Translations under genes and position numbers: made by a program
Assembly (NCBI GenBank): GCA_024697575.1
Contig: JAILFM010000015.1
Span: 1 to 41,077, forward strand
DNA from: Clostridiales bacterium
Lineage (GTDB): Bacteria; Bacillota; Clostridia; Oscillospirales; Acutalibacteraceae
Length of the DNA: 41,077 nt
Reading direction: 5' to 3'
Notes under the pieces: generated by a model
The model's input: the letters and a program-made list of their open reading frames with translations, nothing else
The model's database searches: none
Told to the model about the DNA's origin: nothing
Shown: one piece after another, positions 15,538 to 23,552 of the stretch
Numbering within the stretch: the first letter of the stretch is position 1
How the letters are laid out: each line of letters opens with the position of its first letter

Positions 15538-16334
15538 AAGCTTCTTCTCCAATGGAACAGATACTGCTGCGCTACGCCTTCAAAGCCCCTTGTACACTCC
15601 GGCAAACCGCCGGGATACATTTCAGCCATTATTCTTTTGACCCATACATCAACCGGAAAGGCTTCGAACTTATTAAAGCCGTAAAGCAGGGCGCACATAG
15701 CGACTTTATCCCCGACGCCTTTGATTTTTTTCAGCTCCTCGGCTCCTTCGTCAACACTAAGCGACCGTATCCGTTCAAAATCGATTTCCCCGCTTGAGCA
15801 TTTTTCGGCAGCGTCAATTATATACTTCGCGCGAAAGCCGCTTCGTATCGGCGAAAGGCCTTCAACGCCGGCTTCAATCACCCTTTCAGGCGGCGGAAAA
15901 GAAAAATCACCGCCACCGAGATCGTCGCCCAAAAGGACGCAAAGGCGCGATATTATCCCTTTTATGCGGGGAATGTTGTTGTTTTGAGATATTATGAATG
16001 AGCACAGCGCCTCCCACGGCTCCTGACGCAAAATCCGTATCCCGGGGAAAGCCTTTACCGCCCGGGCAAGGTTTTCATCCTCCGAAAAACCCAGGCAGAT
16101 TTTTTCGTAATCGGTATCGAGCGAAAAATAATCAATAAGCATTTTCCGCTCCCCGTCATCTATATCGCGCCGGCTTATCAGCATATCGCCGCTTTGGTAA
16201 AGGTCAAACACCTTACCGCGAATAACCCCGTGCCAATCGCCGTTTTCCCGTTTTTCCCACCTGAAAGCCTGACCGCAGTCCGCGCTGACGGCAAGGTCAA
16301 AAAACGGGGCATATATTTCTTTTTGAGAACGCAT
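15534..16334 (-). CDS. ogg: 8-oxoguanine DNA glycosylase, OGG1-like (266 aa)
   Basis: This repair enzyme excises 8-oxoguanine. The N-terminal domain has FDLAVSADCGQAFRW, typical of OGG/AlkA-type glycosylases. The helix-hairpin-helix block LKKIKGVGDKVAMCALLYGF supplies the catalytic Lys, followed by FPVDVWVKRIM with the catalytic Asp. The track start at 16367 lies inside the upstream gene; the ATG at 16334 follows aaagagg at good spacing and one base after that gene's stop. Both active-site residues are intact. The downstream FemX-like start overlaps this stop by 4 bases. Confidence 0.92.
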   Translation of the reverse strand: MRSQKEIYAPFFDLAVSADCGQAFRWEKRENGDWHGVIRGKVFDLYQSGDMLISRRDIDDGERKMLIDYFSLDTDYEKICLGFSEDENLARAVKAFPGIRILRQEPWEALCSFIISQNNNIPRIKGIISRLCVLLGDDLGGGDFSFPPPERVIEAGVEGLSPIRSGFRAKYIIDAAEKCSSGEIDFERIRSLSVDEGAEELKKIKGVGDKVAMCALLYGFNKFEAFPVDVWVKRIMAEMYPGGLPECTRGFEGVAQQYLFHWRRSL

Positions 16335-16335
16335 T

Positions 16336-16905
16336 TTAATCCTCTTTAATGTTGTAAAGGCGGGCAATCAGCCCCGCGCCGTTTTTTCTGAGCCACGCAT
16401 GGTGTATTTCATAGTCCGGCATAGCGGCATAAACCTGCCTGTAAAACCCGTCGGAATGGTCCATATGCTTTCGGTGGCAAAGCTCATGAACAACAACCGA
16501 ATCAACAACCCTGTCCGGCACAAGCGCCAGAAGGCAGTTGAAATTCAGATTTCCGTTTGACGAGCAGGAGCCCCAGCGGGTTTTTGCCCTGCCTATTTTT
16601 ATTTCGCCGTATGTAACGCCGATTATTCCGGCATATTTTTTTACCTTTGGTTCTATTAAAAGTCTTGTTTTTTCCTTAAGCTGTTCAATATCGTAAAGGC
16701 TGAGCGTATTTTGTTCGCCCGATGCTGTTTTGTATTTGTCAATCGCATTCCGAATCCAGTTTTCTTTTGACTCGACAAAGGCTTTTATATCCCTGTAAGG
16801 CATACCCGAGGGAGCTCGCACGGTAACCTTGCCGTCCGGACGAACGGAAATCGCAATTGATTTGCGCTCGGAATATTTCAGATCAAAACTTCTTACCATA
16901 ATCAC
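16336..16905 (-). CDS. YgjP-like (DUF45) metallopeptidase domain protein (189 aa)
   Basis: This is a zincin-type protein with VVVHELCHRKHMDHSDGFY near residues 140-158, the HExxH signature plus a downstream His as in YgjP/SprT-like proteins. The conserved KIGRAKTRWGSCSSNGNLNFN segment precedes it. YgjP relatives are of poorly known function; some are linked to tRNA or nuclease systems. The GTG at 16905 overlaps the trmL stop (GTGA), with an alternative ATG at 16899. Length is a little short of the 230-aa average but both key blocks are complete. Confidence 0.85.
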   Translation of the reverse strand: MIMVRSFDLKYSERKSIAISVRPDGKVTVRAPSGMPYRDIKAFVESKENWIRNAIDKYKTASGEQNTLSLYDIEQLKEKTRLLIEPKVKKYAGIIGVTYGEIKIGRAKTRWGSCSSNGNLNFNCLLALVPDRVVDSVVVHELCHRKHMDHSDGFYRQVYAAMPDYEIHHAWLRKNGAGLIARLYNIKED

Positions 16906-17405
16906 CAGTCAAACTTTGTAAGCTTTCCCTTAACCAAAAGCCCCGTATAATTCCATTGACGCAAAACCTCATAAACGCCGACAGCAACAGTATTTGACAG
17001 GTTGAGACTGCGTGCGGAGGAGTCGTTTATCATAGGCAGTCTGACGCATTTGTCCGGATTTGCATAGAGCAGTTCCTCCGGCAGACCCTTTGTCTCCTTG
17101 CCGAAAACAAGGTAACAGCCGTCCGGATAAACCACAGATGAATGAATATTTTCACCTTTTGTGGTGAAATAATAAAATTCGCCGCCGGCGTTCTTTTCAA
17201 AAAAATCGTCAAGGTTATCGTAATATGTGATGTCGAGCAGATGCCAGTAATCAAGTCCCGCCCTTTTGAGCTTTCTGTCATCTATTGTAAAGCCCATAGG
17301 CTTTACAATGTGAAGTCTTGCGCCGGTGGCGGCGCAGGTTCTTGCGATGTTACCCGTATTCTGAGGTATCTCCGGTTCCACCAACACTATGTTAAGAACT
17401 GCCAT
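16902..17405 (-). CDS. trmL: tRNA (cytidine/uridine-34 2'-O)-methyltransferase TrmL (167 aa)
   Basis: TrmL is a minimal SPOUT methyltransferase that methylates the ribose of the wobble base in certain leucine tRNAs. It has the three knot motifs: LVEPEIPQNTGNIARTC (1), YLVFGKETKGLPEELL (2) and RLPMINDSSARSLNLSNTVAVGVYE (3). The ATG at 17405 is chosen over the GTG at 17414 because aggtga lies 5 bases before it and the conserved N-terminus begins there. It lies 6 bases past the pth stop and its own stop overlaps the YgjP-like start. Confidence 0.95.
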   Translation of the reverse strand: MAVLNIVLVEPEIPQNTGNIARTCAATGARLHIVKPMGFTIDDRKLKRAGLDYWHLLDITYYDNLDDFFEKNAGGEFYYFTTKGENIHSSVVYPDGCYLVFGKETKGLPEELLYANPDKCVRLPMINDSSARSLNLSNTVAVGVYEVLRQWNYTGLLVKGKLTKFDW

Positions 17406-17410
17406 ACCCG

Positions 17411-18013
17411 TCACCTGTTGTTATATCTGTTCATAGCTTCGGCGATATTGCCGTCTGTTATCAGCTTAATGCTGTCAAGCACCGCGTCCGCCGTTGCTTC
17501 GATTTTTTCGGCGTCCTGCTTTGAAAAGGACGAAAGCACCCATTCCACAAGGTCATAATCGGGGCGCGGCTTTGCGCCGACGCCGATTCTTATGCGCGCA
17601 AATGCGTCGGAAGACAGATGATAGATAATACTCTTCATGCCGTTATGTCCGCCGTCGCTGCCCTTGGGGCGTATACGCATTTTGCCCACATCAAGGGTAA
17701 TATCGTCATATATTACAATTATTTTTTCAACCGGGATTTTATAGAACGCCGCGGCGGGGGCAATGGATTCGCCGCTGCTGTTCATAAATGTTCCCGGCTT
17801 TAACAAAAGGCAACTGTGTGAGCCTATCTGCGCCCTTGCCGTTGTGCCCTTGAACTGAATTTTTTTAATTTCCACCCCGAGCTTTTCGGCAACAAGGTCA
17901 AGGCAGATAAAGCCTGTGTTGTGCCTTGTGTTTTCATACTGTCTGCCGGGATTTCCGAGCCCCGCTATCAGAAACTCAGGCGGACCGGACGGTTCTTTTT
18001 TTCTGAAAAACAT
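17411..18013 (-). CDS. pth: Peptidyl-tRNA hydrolase (200 aa)
   Basis: Pth recycles peptidyl-tRNA released during abortive translation. FLIAGLGNPGRQYENTRHNTGF carries the conserved Asn and catalytic His, KPGTFMNSSG is the substrate loop, and VIYDDITLDVGKMRIRPKGSDGGHNG holds the catalytic Asp. A short basic N-terminal extension (MFFRKKEPSGPPE) precedes the fold. The Shine-Dalgarno ggaagga is at good spacing. It follows mcsB after a 44-base gap that contains a short MITE-derived hairpin. Confidence 0.97.
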   Translation of the reverse strand: MFFRKKEPSGPPEFLIAGLGNPGRQYENTRHNTGFICLDLVAEKLGVEIKKIQFKGTTARAQIGSHSCLLLKPGTFMNSSGESIAPAAAFYKIPVEKIIVIYDDITLDVGKMRIRPKGSDGGHNGMKSIIYHLSSDAFARIRIGVGAKPRPDYDLVEWVLSSFSKQDAEKIEATADAVLDSIKLITDGNIAEAMNRYNNR

Positions 18014-18036
18014 TTTTTTAAATTCCTTCCGTTCCG

Positions 18037-18072
18037 ATTAGGGAAACGCTGATTTTATCATCGTTCCCTAAT
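18037..18072. repeat. Short MITE-derived inverted repeat, copy C, overlapping the mcsB 3' end
   Basis: attaGGGAAACGCTGATT shares its first 13 element bases (from 18042) with the end of the full-length element, and the far side returns as ttccctaat. Together they form a perfect 9-bp terminal inverted repeat (18037-18045 and 18064-18072) around an 18-base loop. It looks like an internally deleted derivative. The right arm encodes the last residues and stop of mcsB. Confidence 0.6.
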
Positions 18073-19071
18073 TACTTCGCGCACCATCTTTGCCCTTGCG
18101 GCGTTTCTTGAGGTGCTCGTGTCGTCAACGCCTTTGATTACGGACAGCGTTGCCGGCTGGCCGCCGATGATAAGCATATTCGTTTTTTCAAGCGGAACAT
18201 CAATAACGCCGGTCGCGCTGCCGAAACGAACGATTGAAATCAGCTGCATAAACTCCTCATAGCTGAGCAGTCTTGCCGTTGAGAGAATACCGTAAGCACG
18301 GAAAATTCTGTCCTGCCACGCTTCATCCTCAATTAAAAGAGAGGCGGCGTTATGCTCCTGCGCGGCGATATGAGATGTGATCGATTTAAGGTTATTAACC
18401 GCCGTTTTTTCATCTATGCCCAGGGTGATACGGTTGCTGACGGAATAAAAATCGCCGGGAGTACGGCTGTGAACGCCGTATACCGGTCTTATCGAAAAGC
18501 CCAATGAGCGTATTGAGCGGGCAAGGCGCGGCAACCTGCCCATGTCGCTGAGCGCGGGCAGGTGAAGCATAACGCTGCAGCGCATTGCCGTGCCTAAATC
18601 TGACGGCGACTGTGTCAGGTAGCCGATGCTGTCACTGTAGGCGTATTTGACCTTTTCGGCAATCGCTTTATCAATTTTACCGGCGTATTCGTAAGCCTGC
18701 TCCGGGCAAAGACCCGGCATTATCGTCTGAAGTCGGATATGGTCCTGTTCGCACAACATTATGCCGGTATTTTCATCCGAGGACAGAATAAGCCCGTTTT
18801 TATCGTCCCTGCCGGCAAACTCGGGGCTGATTATATTACGCTCCGCCATTGACAGGCGCTGCATATAAGTCAAGGTATCAGTTTCGATATAGCAAAATTC
18901 GTCCGGGAACGCGTCAAAGACAATATCCCTCACAAGCTGAGAAACCTTCTGCCTCCCCTCGCTGTCAAGGCGGCAGGGAAAAACAAAATCTTCAATATTT
19001 CTCACAAGGCGAATGCCTGTGCTCAAAACAATGTCGCCCGCTTCGCCAACGGTGTTATACCATTTTGTCAT
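18058..19071 (-). CDS. mcsB: Protein arginine kinase McsB (337 aa)
   Basis: McsB phosphorylates arginines on misfolded proteins, marking them for ClpC-ClpP, and belongs to the guanido phosphotransferase fold. Recognisable blocks are TGIRLVRNIEDFVFP (phosphate-binding arginines), MSMAERNIIS-type YMQRLSMAERNIISPEF, the CEQDHIRLQTIMPG loop (NEEDH in most homologues; the catalytic Glu is kept) and SDLGTAMRCSVMLHLPAL. The start overlaps the mcsA stop by 4 bases. Unusually, the terminal codons (IRER and TGA) lie within the short MITE-derived inverted repeat. Neither ctsR nor clpC flanks the pair. Confidence 0.95.
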   Translation of the reverse strand: MTKWYNTVGEAGDIVLSTGIRLVRNIEDFVFPCRLDSEGRQKVSQLVRDIVFDAFPDEFCYIETDTLTYMQRLSMAERNIISPEFAGRDDKNGLILSSDENTGIMLCEQDHIRLQTIMPGLCPEQAYEYAGKIDKAIAEKVKYAYSDSIGYLTQSPSDLGTAMRCSVMLHLPALSDMGRLPRLARSIRSLGFSIRPVYGVHSRTPGDFYSVSNRITLGIDEKTAVNNLKSITSHIAAQEHNAASLLIEDEAWQDRIFRAYGILSTARLLSYEEFMQLISIVRFGSATGVIDVPLEKTNMLIIGGQPATLSVIKGVDDTSTSRNAARAKMVREVIRER

Positions 19072-19574
19072 TGCGTTTCACCGCCCTCAAGGGTTTTTAT
19101 TTGGTCGCGAAGCGCCGCCGCTGTTTCAAAATCCTCCCTCGAAACGGCGGAGCTCATTTCAAGTCTCAAGGCCGCTATTTTTTCTTCTTTCGTCTTTTCT
19201 TTCTCTTTAACGGGAGAAGAATGCGAAGGAGTGTGGCGACTCTTTCCGTGAGTCTGTTCGATAATAGGCAGCAGCCTTTCATAAAAGGTGTGGTAGCATT
19301 CACTGCAGCCGACATTGCCGGTTGAGACAATTTCGCCGAAGGAAGCGCCGCATTTGGGGCAGCGCAGAGTCTCCCTTGCCGGGGCAGGCAGGTCAAAATC
19401 GCCGGCAAAGCCGCTGAGAAGCTGTGAAATATTAAGCCCGAACCCGGGCAGCATATCGCCGTATCCCAGGTGCGAGGCGCAGTCGCGGCAAAGATGATTT
19501 TCACTCATTTCGCCGCCGAATATCTGTTTTATGTGAGTTGTGGCTTCTTTTTTGCCGCAGTTTTGGCACAACAT
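19068..19574 (-). CDS. mcsA: McsA, zinc-binding activator of McsB (168 aa)
   Basis: McsA activates the arginine kinase McsB and links heat and metal stress to protein quality control. Four CxxC pairs are present: CQNC, CRDC, CPKC and CSEC. The C-terminus holds a UvrB/UvrC-type motif (REDFETAAALRDQIKTLE) after a charged linker. The track start (19652) would add 26 residues; the ATG at 19574 has a gaaggtgac Shine-Dalgarno and begins with the first zinc finger. No convincing promoter or CtsR heptad operator was found in the 80 bases upstream, so transcription may come through the MFS gene. Confidence 0.93.
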   Translation of the reverse strand: MLCQNCGKKEATTHIKQIFGGEMSENHLCRDCASHLGYGDMLPGFGLNISQLLSGFAGDFDLPAPARETLRCPKCGASFGEIVSTGNVGCSECYHTFYERLLPIIEQTHGKSRHTPSHSSPVKEKEKTKEEKIAALRLEMSSAVSREDFETAAALRDQIKTLEGGETQ

Positions 19575-19629
19575 ACCGTCACCTTCTTTGAAAAACTGCC
19601 AATTCAAGCGTTTTCGTCTTACTTGCCGA

Positions 19630-19659
19630 TTTAACAAAGAGTTATTTAACAAAGAGTTA
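19630..19659. repeat. Tandem 15-bp repeat between the OFA permease and mcsA
   Basis: TTTAACAAAGAGTTA occurs twice head to tail. The second unit carries the stop codon of the permease gene. It may be a recent duplication or a regulator site; it does not match the CtsR heptad consensus. Confidence 0.75.
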
Positions 19660-20904
19660 AAAATCTTTTTCCTTTAAATTCGCATCGCAATCCTTGCTCC
19701 TGACAAGAACCAGGGAAATTATGAGCGCAACGCCGTACAGCACCGCGCCGACAATCAGCACCGCCTCAAAATTGCCGGTCTTGTTGCGTATAATTTCAGC
19801 AGTGTTGTTGCCTGTGAGCCCCGCAACCGCCCAGGCGGAAAGTGAAAGGCCGTGAATACGGCTGATTTTTTTCATACCAAAGCGTTCCGAAAGCAGAGCC
19901 GGCAGTGTTGAAAAGCCGCCGCCGTAGCCCGCGTTGATAATAAGCAGAAAAGCTATAACAACCGCCGCCGGGAAAACAGTTGCGGCGCTGACGGTTGAAT
20001 GGGTCAAAGCGGCAACAACCGACGAAATTATGCAGGTAATGAATATGACCTTATATACGGTATTTCTTTCTTTAAGCTTGTCGGAAATTGACGAATAGCC
20101 GATTCTGCCGAGTGCGTTAAGCCCGGCGGTGAAGGACGGAACAACGCTGACAATAACCGCAAGCGCCGCCGATGCCGCAAAAGCGGCGTTCAGAATCTGC
20201 TTTTCATAGGATATGATCATAAGACCGCAGTGGATGTTGATAAAGAACATCAGCCAAATACCAAGAAACTGGCGGCTTTTGAAAATTGAAAGAATATTGG
20301 ATTTTTCTTTGATTTTCGGCTCAACCCAGCCCTCGGGCTTTCTGAGCAATATATGGCCCAAAAACATCATCACGCAATAAAAACAGCCGAGGATGATGAA
20401 CATATTGCCAACGCCGCATCTTTTTTCGAGAATGTTCATAACGGGCGTCGCGATGGCTTTCGCCAGACCGAAGCCCATAATGGATATGCCCGTCGCAAGG
20501 CCCTTGTTGTCGCTGAACCAGAGCATAAGCGTTTTAACAGGTGTCAGATAGCCGACGCCAAGTCCGATACCCATGATAACGCCGTAAAAAATGTAAATGG
20601 CAATCAGCGCCGCATAGCCGGTCAAAAGCTTTATTGACAGACCGGTGCCGACCATGCCGACAGAAAAACAAATGCAGGCAATAAGCGATGACTTGTGAAT
20701 ATCCTGCTCAACAAATTTACCCGCAAAGGCGGCGGACATGCCCAAAAAGAAAATCGCCAATGAAAACGCCCAGCCAAGCGCAAAGGTGCTCAGCCCCAAC
20801 TGAGCCGAAATGGCTTCTTTAAAAATCGACCAGCAATACACCGTGCCGACTGAGCAATGTATCAGCAGCGCAGGTATAGCGGCGCGCATCCATCTGTTGT
20901 TCAT
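19657..20904 (-). CDS. MFS permease of the oxalate/formate antiporter (OFA) family (415 aa)
   Basis: Twelve hydrophobic segments are visible with a central hydrophilic loop (LLRKPEGWVEPKIKEKS). The N-terminal HCSVGTVYCWSIFKEAIS and MGIGLGVGYLTPVKTLMLWF blocks are characteristic of OFA-type major facilitators. The transported carboxylate is unknown; the family includes oxalate/formate exchange and other monocarboxylates. The ATG at 20904 is preferred to the GTG at 20907 because agagagg lies 6 bases before it. Its promoter is divergent from that of the secreted repeat protein. No terminator separates it from mcsA. Confidence 0.85.
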   Translation of the reverse strand: MNNRWMRAAIPALLIHCSVGTVYCWSIFKEAISAQLGLSTFALGWAFSLAIFFLGMSAAFAGKFVEQDIHKSSLIACICFSVGMVGTGLSIKLLTGYAALIAIYIFYGVIMGIGLGVGYLTPVKTLMLWFSDNKGLATGISIMGFGLAKAIATPVMNILEKRCGVGNMFIILGCFYCVMMFLGHILLRKPEGWVEPKIKEKSNILSIFKSRQFLGIWLMFFINIHCGLMIISYEKQILNAAFAASAALAVIVSVVPSFTAGLNALGRIGYSSISDKLKERNTVYKVIFITCIISSVVAALTHSTVSAATVFPAAVVIAFLLIINAGYGGGFSTLPALLSERFGMKKISRIHGLSLSAWAVAGLTGNNTAEIIRNKTGNFEAVLIVGAVLYGVALIISLVLVRSKDCDANLKEKDF

Positions 20905-20938
20905 CACATACCTCTCTTTGTCATATGTTATTTTCTTT

Positions 20939-20966
20939 ATTATATACGCAGAACAAAATATTTCAA
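20939..20966 (-). promoter_or_regulatory. Promoter of the OFA permease
   Basis: On the minus strand TTGAAA (20961-20966), a 16-base spacer and TATAAT (20939-20944) lie about 35 bases before the ATG. Confidence 0.65.
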
Positions 20967-20974
20967 TTATTTTA

Positions 20975-21003
20975 TTGATTTTTTTTGATATTTGTTGTAT
21001 AGT
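20975..21003 (+). promoter_or_regulatory. Promoter of the secreted repeat protein
   Basis: TTGATT (20975-20980), a 17-base spacer and TATAGT (20998-21003) lie 8 bases from the divergent permease promoter, so a single regulator could affect both. Confidence 0.6.
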
Positions 21004-21077
21004 ACATAATGCAATAATTAAGCAGTGCCGCGCCGGTTTGAATATTGCGCGGCATAATCAAATAAGGAGGAGCTTTT

Positions 21078-23417
21078 ATGGTAAAAGCAAAAAAATCCGT
21101 CAGCCTCTTGCTGGCGGCGCTGATGATTATCAGCATGTTCGCTGCGCTGCCGTTCTCGGCAAGTGCAATACCCAAACCACCCAAACCCGAAGCTCAGGTT
21201 GCACCTCTTGACAACCTCAACATCACCGTTGACGGCAAAGCCGTTGCTCTTGACGCGGGTTATGTATTCAGCTTCAAAGACGGCGAACCCACCGCCGCTC
21301 AGCTTGAGGCTTACGGCACAGAGCCCTGCGACTATTACATCACCTTCTCAAGCGCTGTCAAAGCCGGCGACGTTACCCTTTACGGCCAGTTCGGCGACTA
21401 CGCATGGCGCGCTGTTGATCTTCCCGTTGACGTTGCCGCAAACACTCCCGTTGCTCTTTGCGGCACAATCCTCGGCGAAAATGTGAACCTTCTCGCTCTC
21501 TCACAGGGTGTAAGCCCGTTCTACTGCGGTATTGTAAACAACACTTCCGACACAGTTACCGCAGACCTCAAGCTTACTGTTGACGAAGAGACAGTTGCCG
21601 AGCAGGCAGAAGTTGAGCTTGCTCCCGCGAAGCCCGAAGCTCAGGTTGAAGCTCTTGACAACCTCAACATCACAGTTGACGGCAAAGCCGTTGCTCTTGA
21701 CGCAGGCTACAAGTTCAGCTTCAAAGACGGCGAACCCACTCAGGCTCAGCTTGCCGCTTACGGCACAGACCCCTGCGACTATTACATCACTTTCTCAAGC
21801 GCTGTCAAAGCCGGCGACGTTACCCTTTACGGCCAGTTCGGCGACTACGCATGGCGCGCCGTTGACCTTCCCGTTGACGTTGCCGCAAACACTCCCGTTG
21901 CTCTTTGCGGCACAATCCTTAACGAGAGCGTAAACCTTCTCGCTCTCTCACAGGGTGTCAGCCCGTTCTACTGCGGTATTGTAAACAACACTTCCGATAC
22001 CGTTACCGCAGACCTCAAGCTTACTGTTGACGAAGAGACAGTTGCCGAGCAGGCAGAAGTTGAGCTTGCTCCCGCAAAGCCCGAAGCTCAGGTTGAAGCT
22101 CTTGACAACCTCAACATCACAGTTAACGGTGAAGCCGTTGCTCTTGACGCAGGCTACAAGTTCAGCTTCAAAGCGGGCGAACCCACCGCCGCTCAGCTTG
22201 CCGCTTACGGCACAGACCCCTGCGACTATTACATCACATTCTCAAGCGCTGTCAAAGCCGGCGACGTTACCCTTTACGGCCAGTTCGGCGACTACGCATG
22301 GCGCGCAGTTGACCTTCCCGTTGACGTTGCCGCGAACACCCCCGTCGCTCTTTGCAAAGACATCCTCGGTGAAGAAGTAAACCTTCTTGCTCTTTCACAG
22401 GGTGTAAGCCCCTTCTATTGCGGTGTTAAGAATAATTCTTCAGACGACATTGAAGTAACACTCGACCTCAAGGTTGATAATGATGTTGTTGCTACCGAAG
22501 AGACAGAAATTCCGGCAGCTGAAGCAGCTTACGGCATTCATGTTTACGGCGCAAAACTGGTCCTTGAAGGCAAGATCATCATCAGATTCGGCGTTACAAT
22601 CCCCGAAGACTCCAAAGCCGATACAATCACCATAGCCCTTAACGGCAGAACAAGAACCGTTAGCGTCGCTACACCTGACAGTGCAGACAGCAATTACAAA
22701 TATTTTGACTTTGCCGTTTACGCGAACGAAATGGACGACATGGTCCGGCTCACCGTCAAGGACGCTCAGGGCAACAGCCTGAAGATTGAAAAGAACGACC
22801 TTTCACTTGTTGACGCTTATGAGTATTCAATTAATACTTATATCGATAACATGACAAACAATTCCGAAGCAACGCAGGACCTTAAAGAGTTTATTGCCGT
22901 TATCAAATCCTACGGCGAATATGCGAAGTACTATTTCGAAAACCGCAGCGCATTAACCAGCCTTGATAACATCACTCCCGCTGCTCCCGAAGAAGGTATT
23001 CTTGAAGATTATCGCGCCGTTGCAGAACCCGACCTCGATTATTCAGGACCTCAGTATGTCGGCGGAAGCTTAGCTCTTATTGAAGGCACATCAATCATGA
23101 TTTACTTCACAGGCGATATTGACGGCTGCAAATTCTTCTATGGCGACTATGACAGCCCTGTATTAACACAGGTTACACCTGTTCAGAACGGCGAATACTA
23201 CTATGTGACGATTCCCAATGTTTCGGCAAGAGACCTTGACAGAATGTTCACTGTCTATGTACTTGACGCAAACGGTTACTCATTGGAAGTCTCCTGCAGC
23301 GCAATGAATTATGTCAGAACAGTTCTCAACAGCGCTACCGCGTCCCGTTCGCTTAAGGACGTCTGCATTAAGCTTTACGACTACGCTATGGCTGCAAACG
23401 ATTACTTTAACGACTGA
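21078..23417 (+). CDS. Secreted protein with three near-identical 149-residue repeats and a duplicated C-terminal domain (779 aa)
   Basis: I do not recognise a named family. A clear signal peptide (KAKKSVSLLLAALMIISMFA...SASA) ends near residue 31. Repeats follow at residues 37-185, 186-334 and 335-483, each with three Cys (PCDYY, ALCG or ALCK, FYCG) and a beta-rich texture. Repeats 1 and 2 differ at 8 of 149 positions. Residues 495-779 hold two diverged copies of another domain, each a beta-rich part followed by a helical part with a Tyr-rich end (SYGEYAKYYFEN; LYDYAMAANDYFND). There is no LPXTG, dockerin or transmembrane anchor, so it is probably released or bound non-covalently. A very strong Shine-Dalgarno (aaggagga) and its own terminator suggest high expression. 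Confidence 0.85.
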   Translation: MVKAKKSVSLLLAALMIISMFAALPFSASAIPKPPKPEAQVAPLDNLNITVDGKAVALDAGYVFSFKDGEPTAAQLEAYGTEPCDYYITFSSAVKAGDVTLYGQFGDYAWRAVDLPVDVAANTPVALCGTILGENVNLLALSQGVSPFYCGIVNNTSDTVTADLKLTVDEETVAEQAEVELAPAKPEAQVEALDNLNITVDGKAVALDAGYKFSFKDGEPTQAQLAAYGTDPCDYYITFSSAVKAGDVTLYGQFGDYAWRAVDLPVDVAANTPVALCGTILNESVNLLALSQGVSPFYCGIVNNTSDTVTADLKLTVDEETVAEQAEVELAPAKPEAQVEALDNLNITVNGEAVALDAGYKFSFKAGEPTAAQLAAYGTDPCDYYITFSSAVKAGDVTLYGQFGDYAWRAVDLPVDVAANTPVALCKDILGEEVNLLALSQGVSPFYCGVKNNSSDDIEVTLDLKVDNDVVATEETEIPAAEAAYGIHVYGAKLVLEGKIIIRFGVTIPEDSKADTITIALNGRTRTVSVATPDSADSNYKYFDFAVYANEMDDMVRLTVKDAQGNSLKIEKNDLSLVDAYEYSINTYIDNMTNNSEATQDLKEFIAVIKSYGEYAKYYFENRSALTSLDNITPAAPEEGILEDYRAVAEPDLDYSGPQYVGGSLALIEGTSIMIYFTGDIDGCKFFYGDYDSPVLTQVTPVQNGEYYYVTIPNVSARDLDRMFTVYVLDANGYSLEVSCSAMNYVRTVLNSATASRSLKDVCIKLYDYAMAANDYFND
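21186..22526 (+). repeat. Three tandem 447-bp coding repeats
   Basis: Units begin at 21186, 21633 and 22080, each opening with cccgaagctcaggttg. The period is exactly 447 bases (149 codons). Units 1 and 2 are nearly identical at nucleotide level, while the last part of unit 3 (from about 22420) diverges. This indicates recent tandem duplication or gene conversion and predicts copy-number variation between strains. Confidence 0.95.
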
Positions 23418-23470
23418 TTAAACTAAAGAGCTTAAAAATCAAAAAATAATTTCACACAGCATTTAAAAAG

Positions 23471-23515
23471 AAGAAGTCTGAAAGGAAGCTTTCCCTTCAG
23501 GCTTCTTTTTATTTG
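23471..23515 (+). terminator. Intrinsic terminator of the secreted repeat protein
   Basis: A long stem (aagaagtctgaaaggaa with ttcccttcaggcttctt, 23471-23487 and 23491-23507, with two imperfect pairs) is followed by tttatttg. Confidence 0.85.
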
Positions 23516-23544
23516 TTGCATTTTAGCTTATAAAAGTGTATAAT
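23516..23544 (+). promoter_or_regulatory. Promoter of the surface-polysaccharide operon
   Basis: TTGCAT (23516-23521), a 17-base spacer and TATAAT (23539-23544) predict a start near 23551, at the first bases of the short MITE derivative. Confidence 0.65.
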
Positions 23545-23552
23545 TATGTTAA

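Noticed and set aside
21163-22380. Three repeated out-of-frame ORFs with similar sequences
   Set aside because: These are alternate-frame shadows produced by the 447-bp repeats, not separate genes.
21186-22526. Regular repeats considered as a CRISPR-like array
   Set aside because: The units are long, coding, contiguous and in frame, without spacers.
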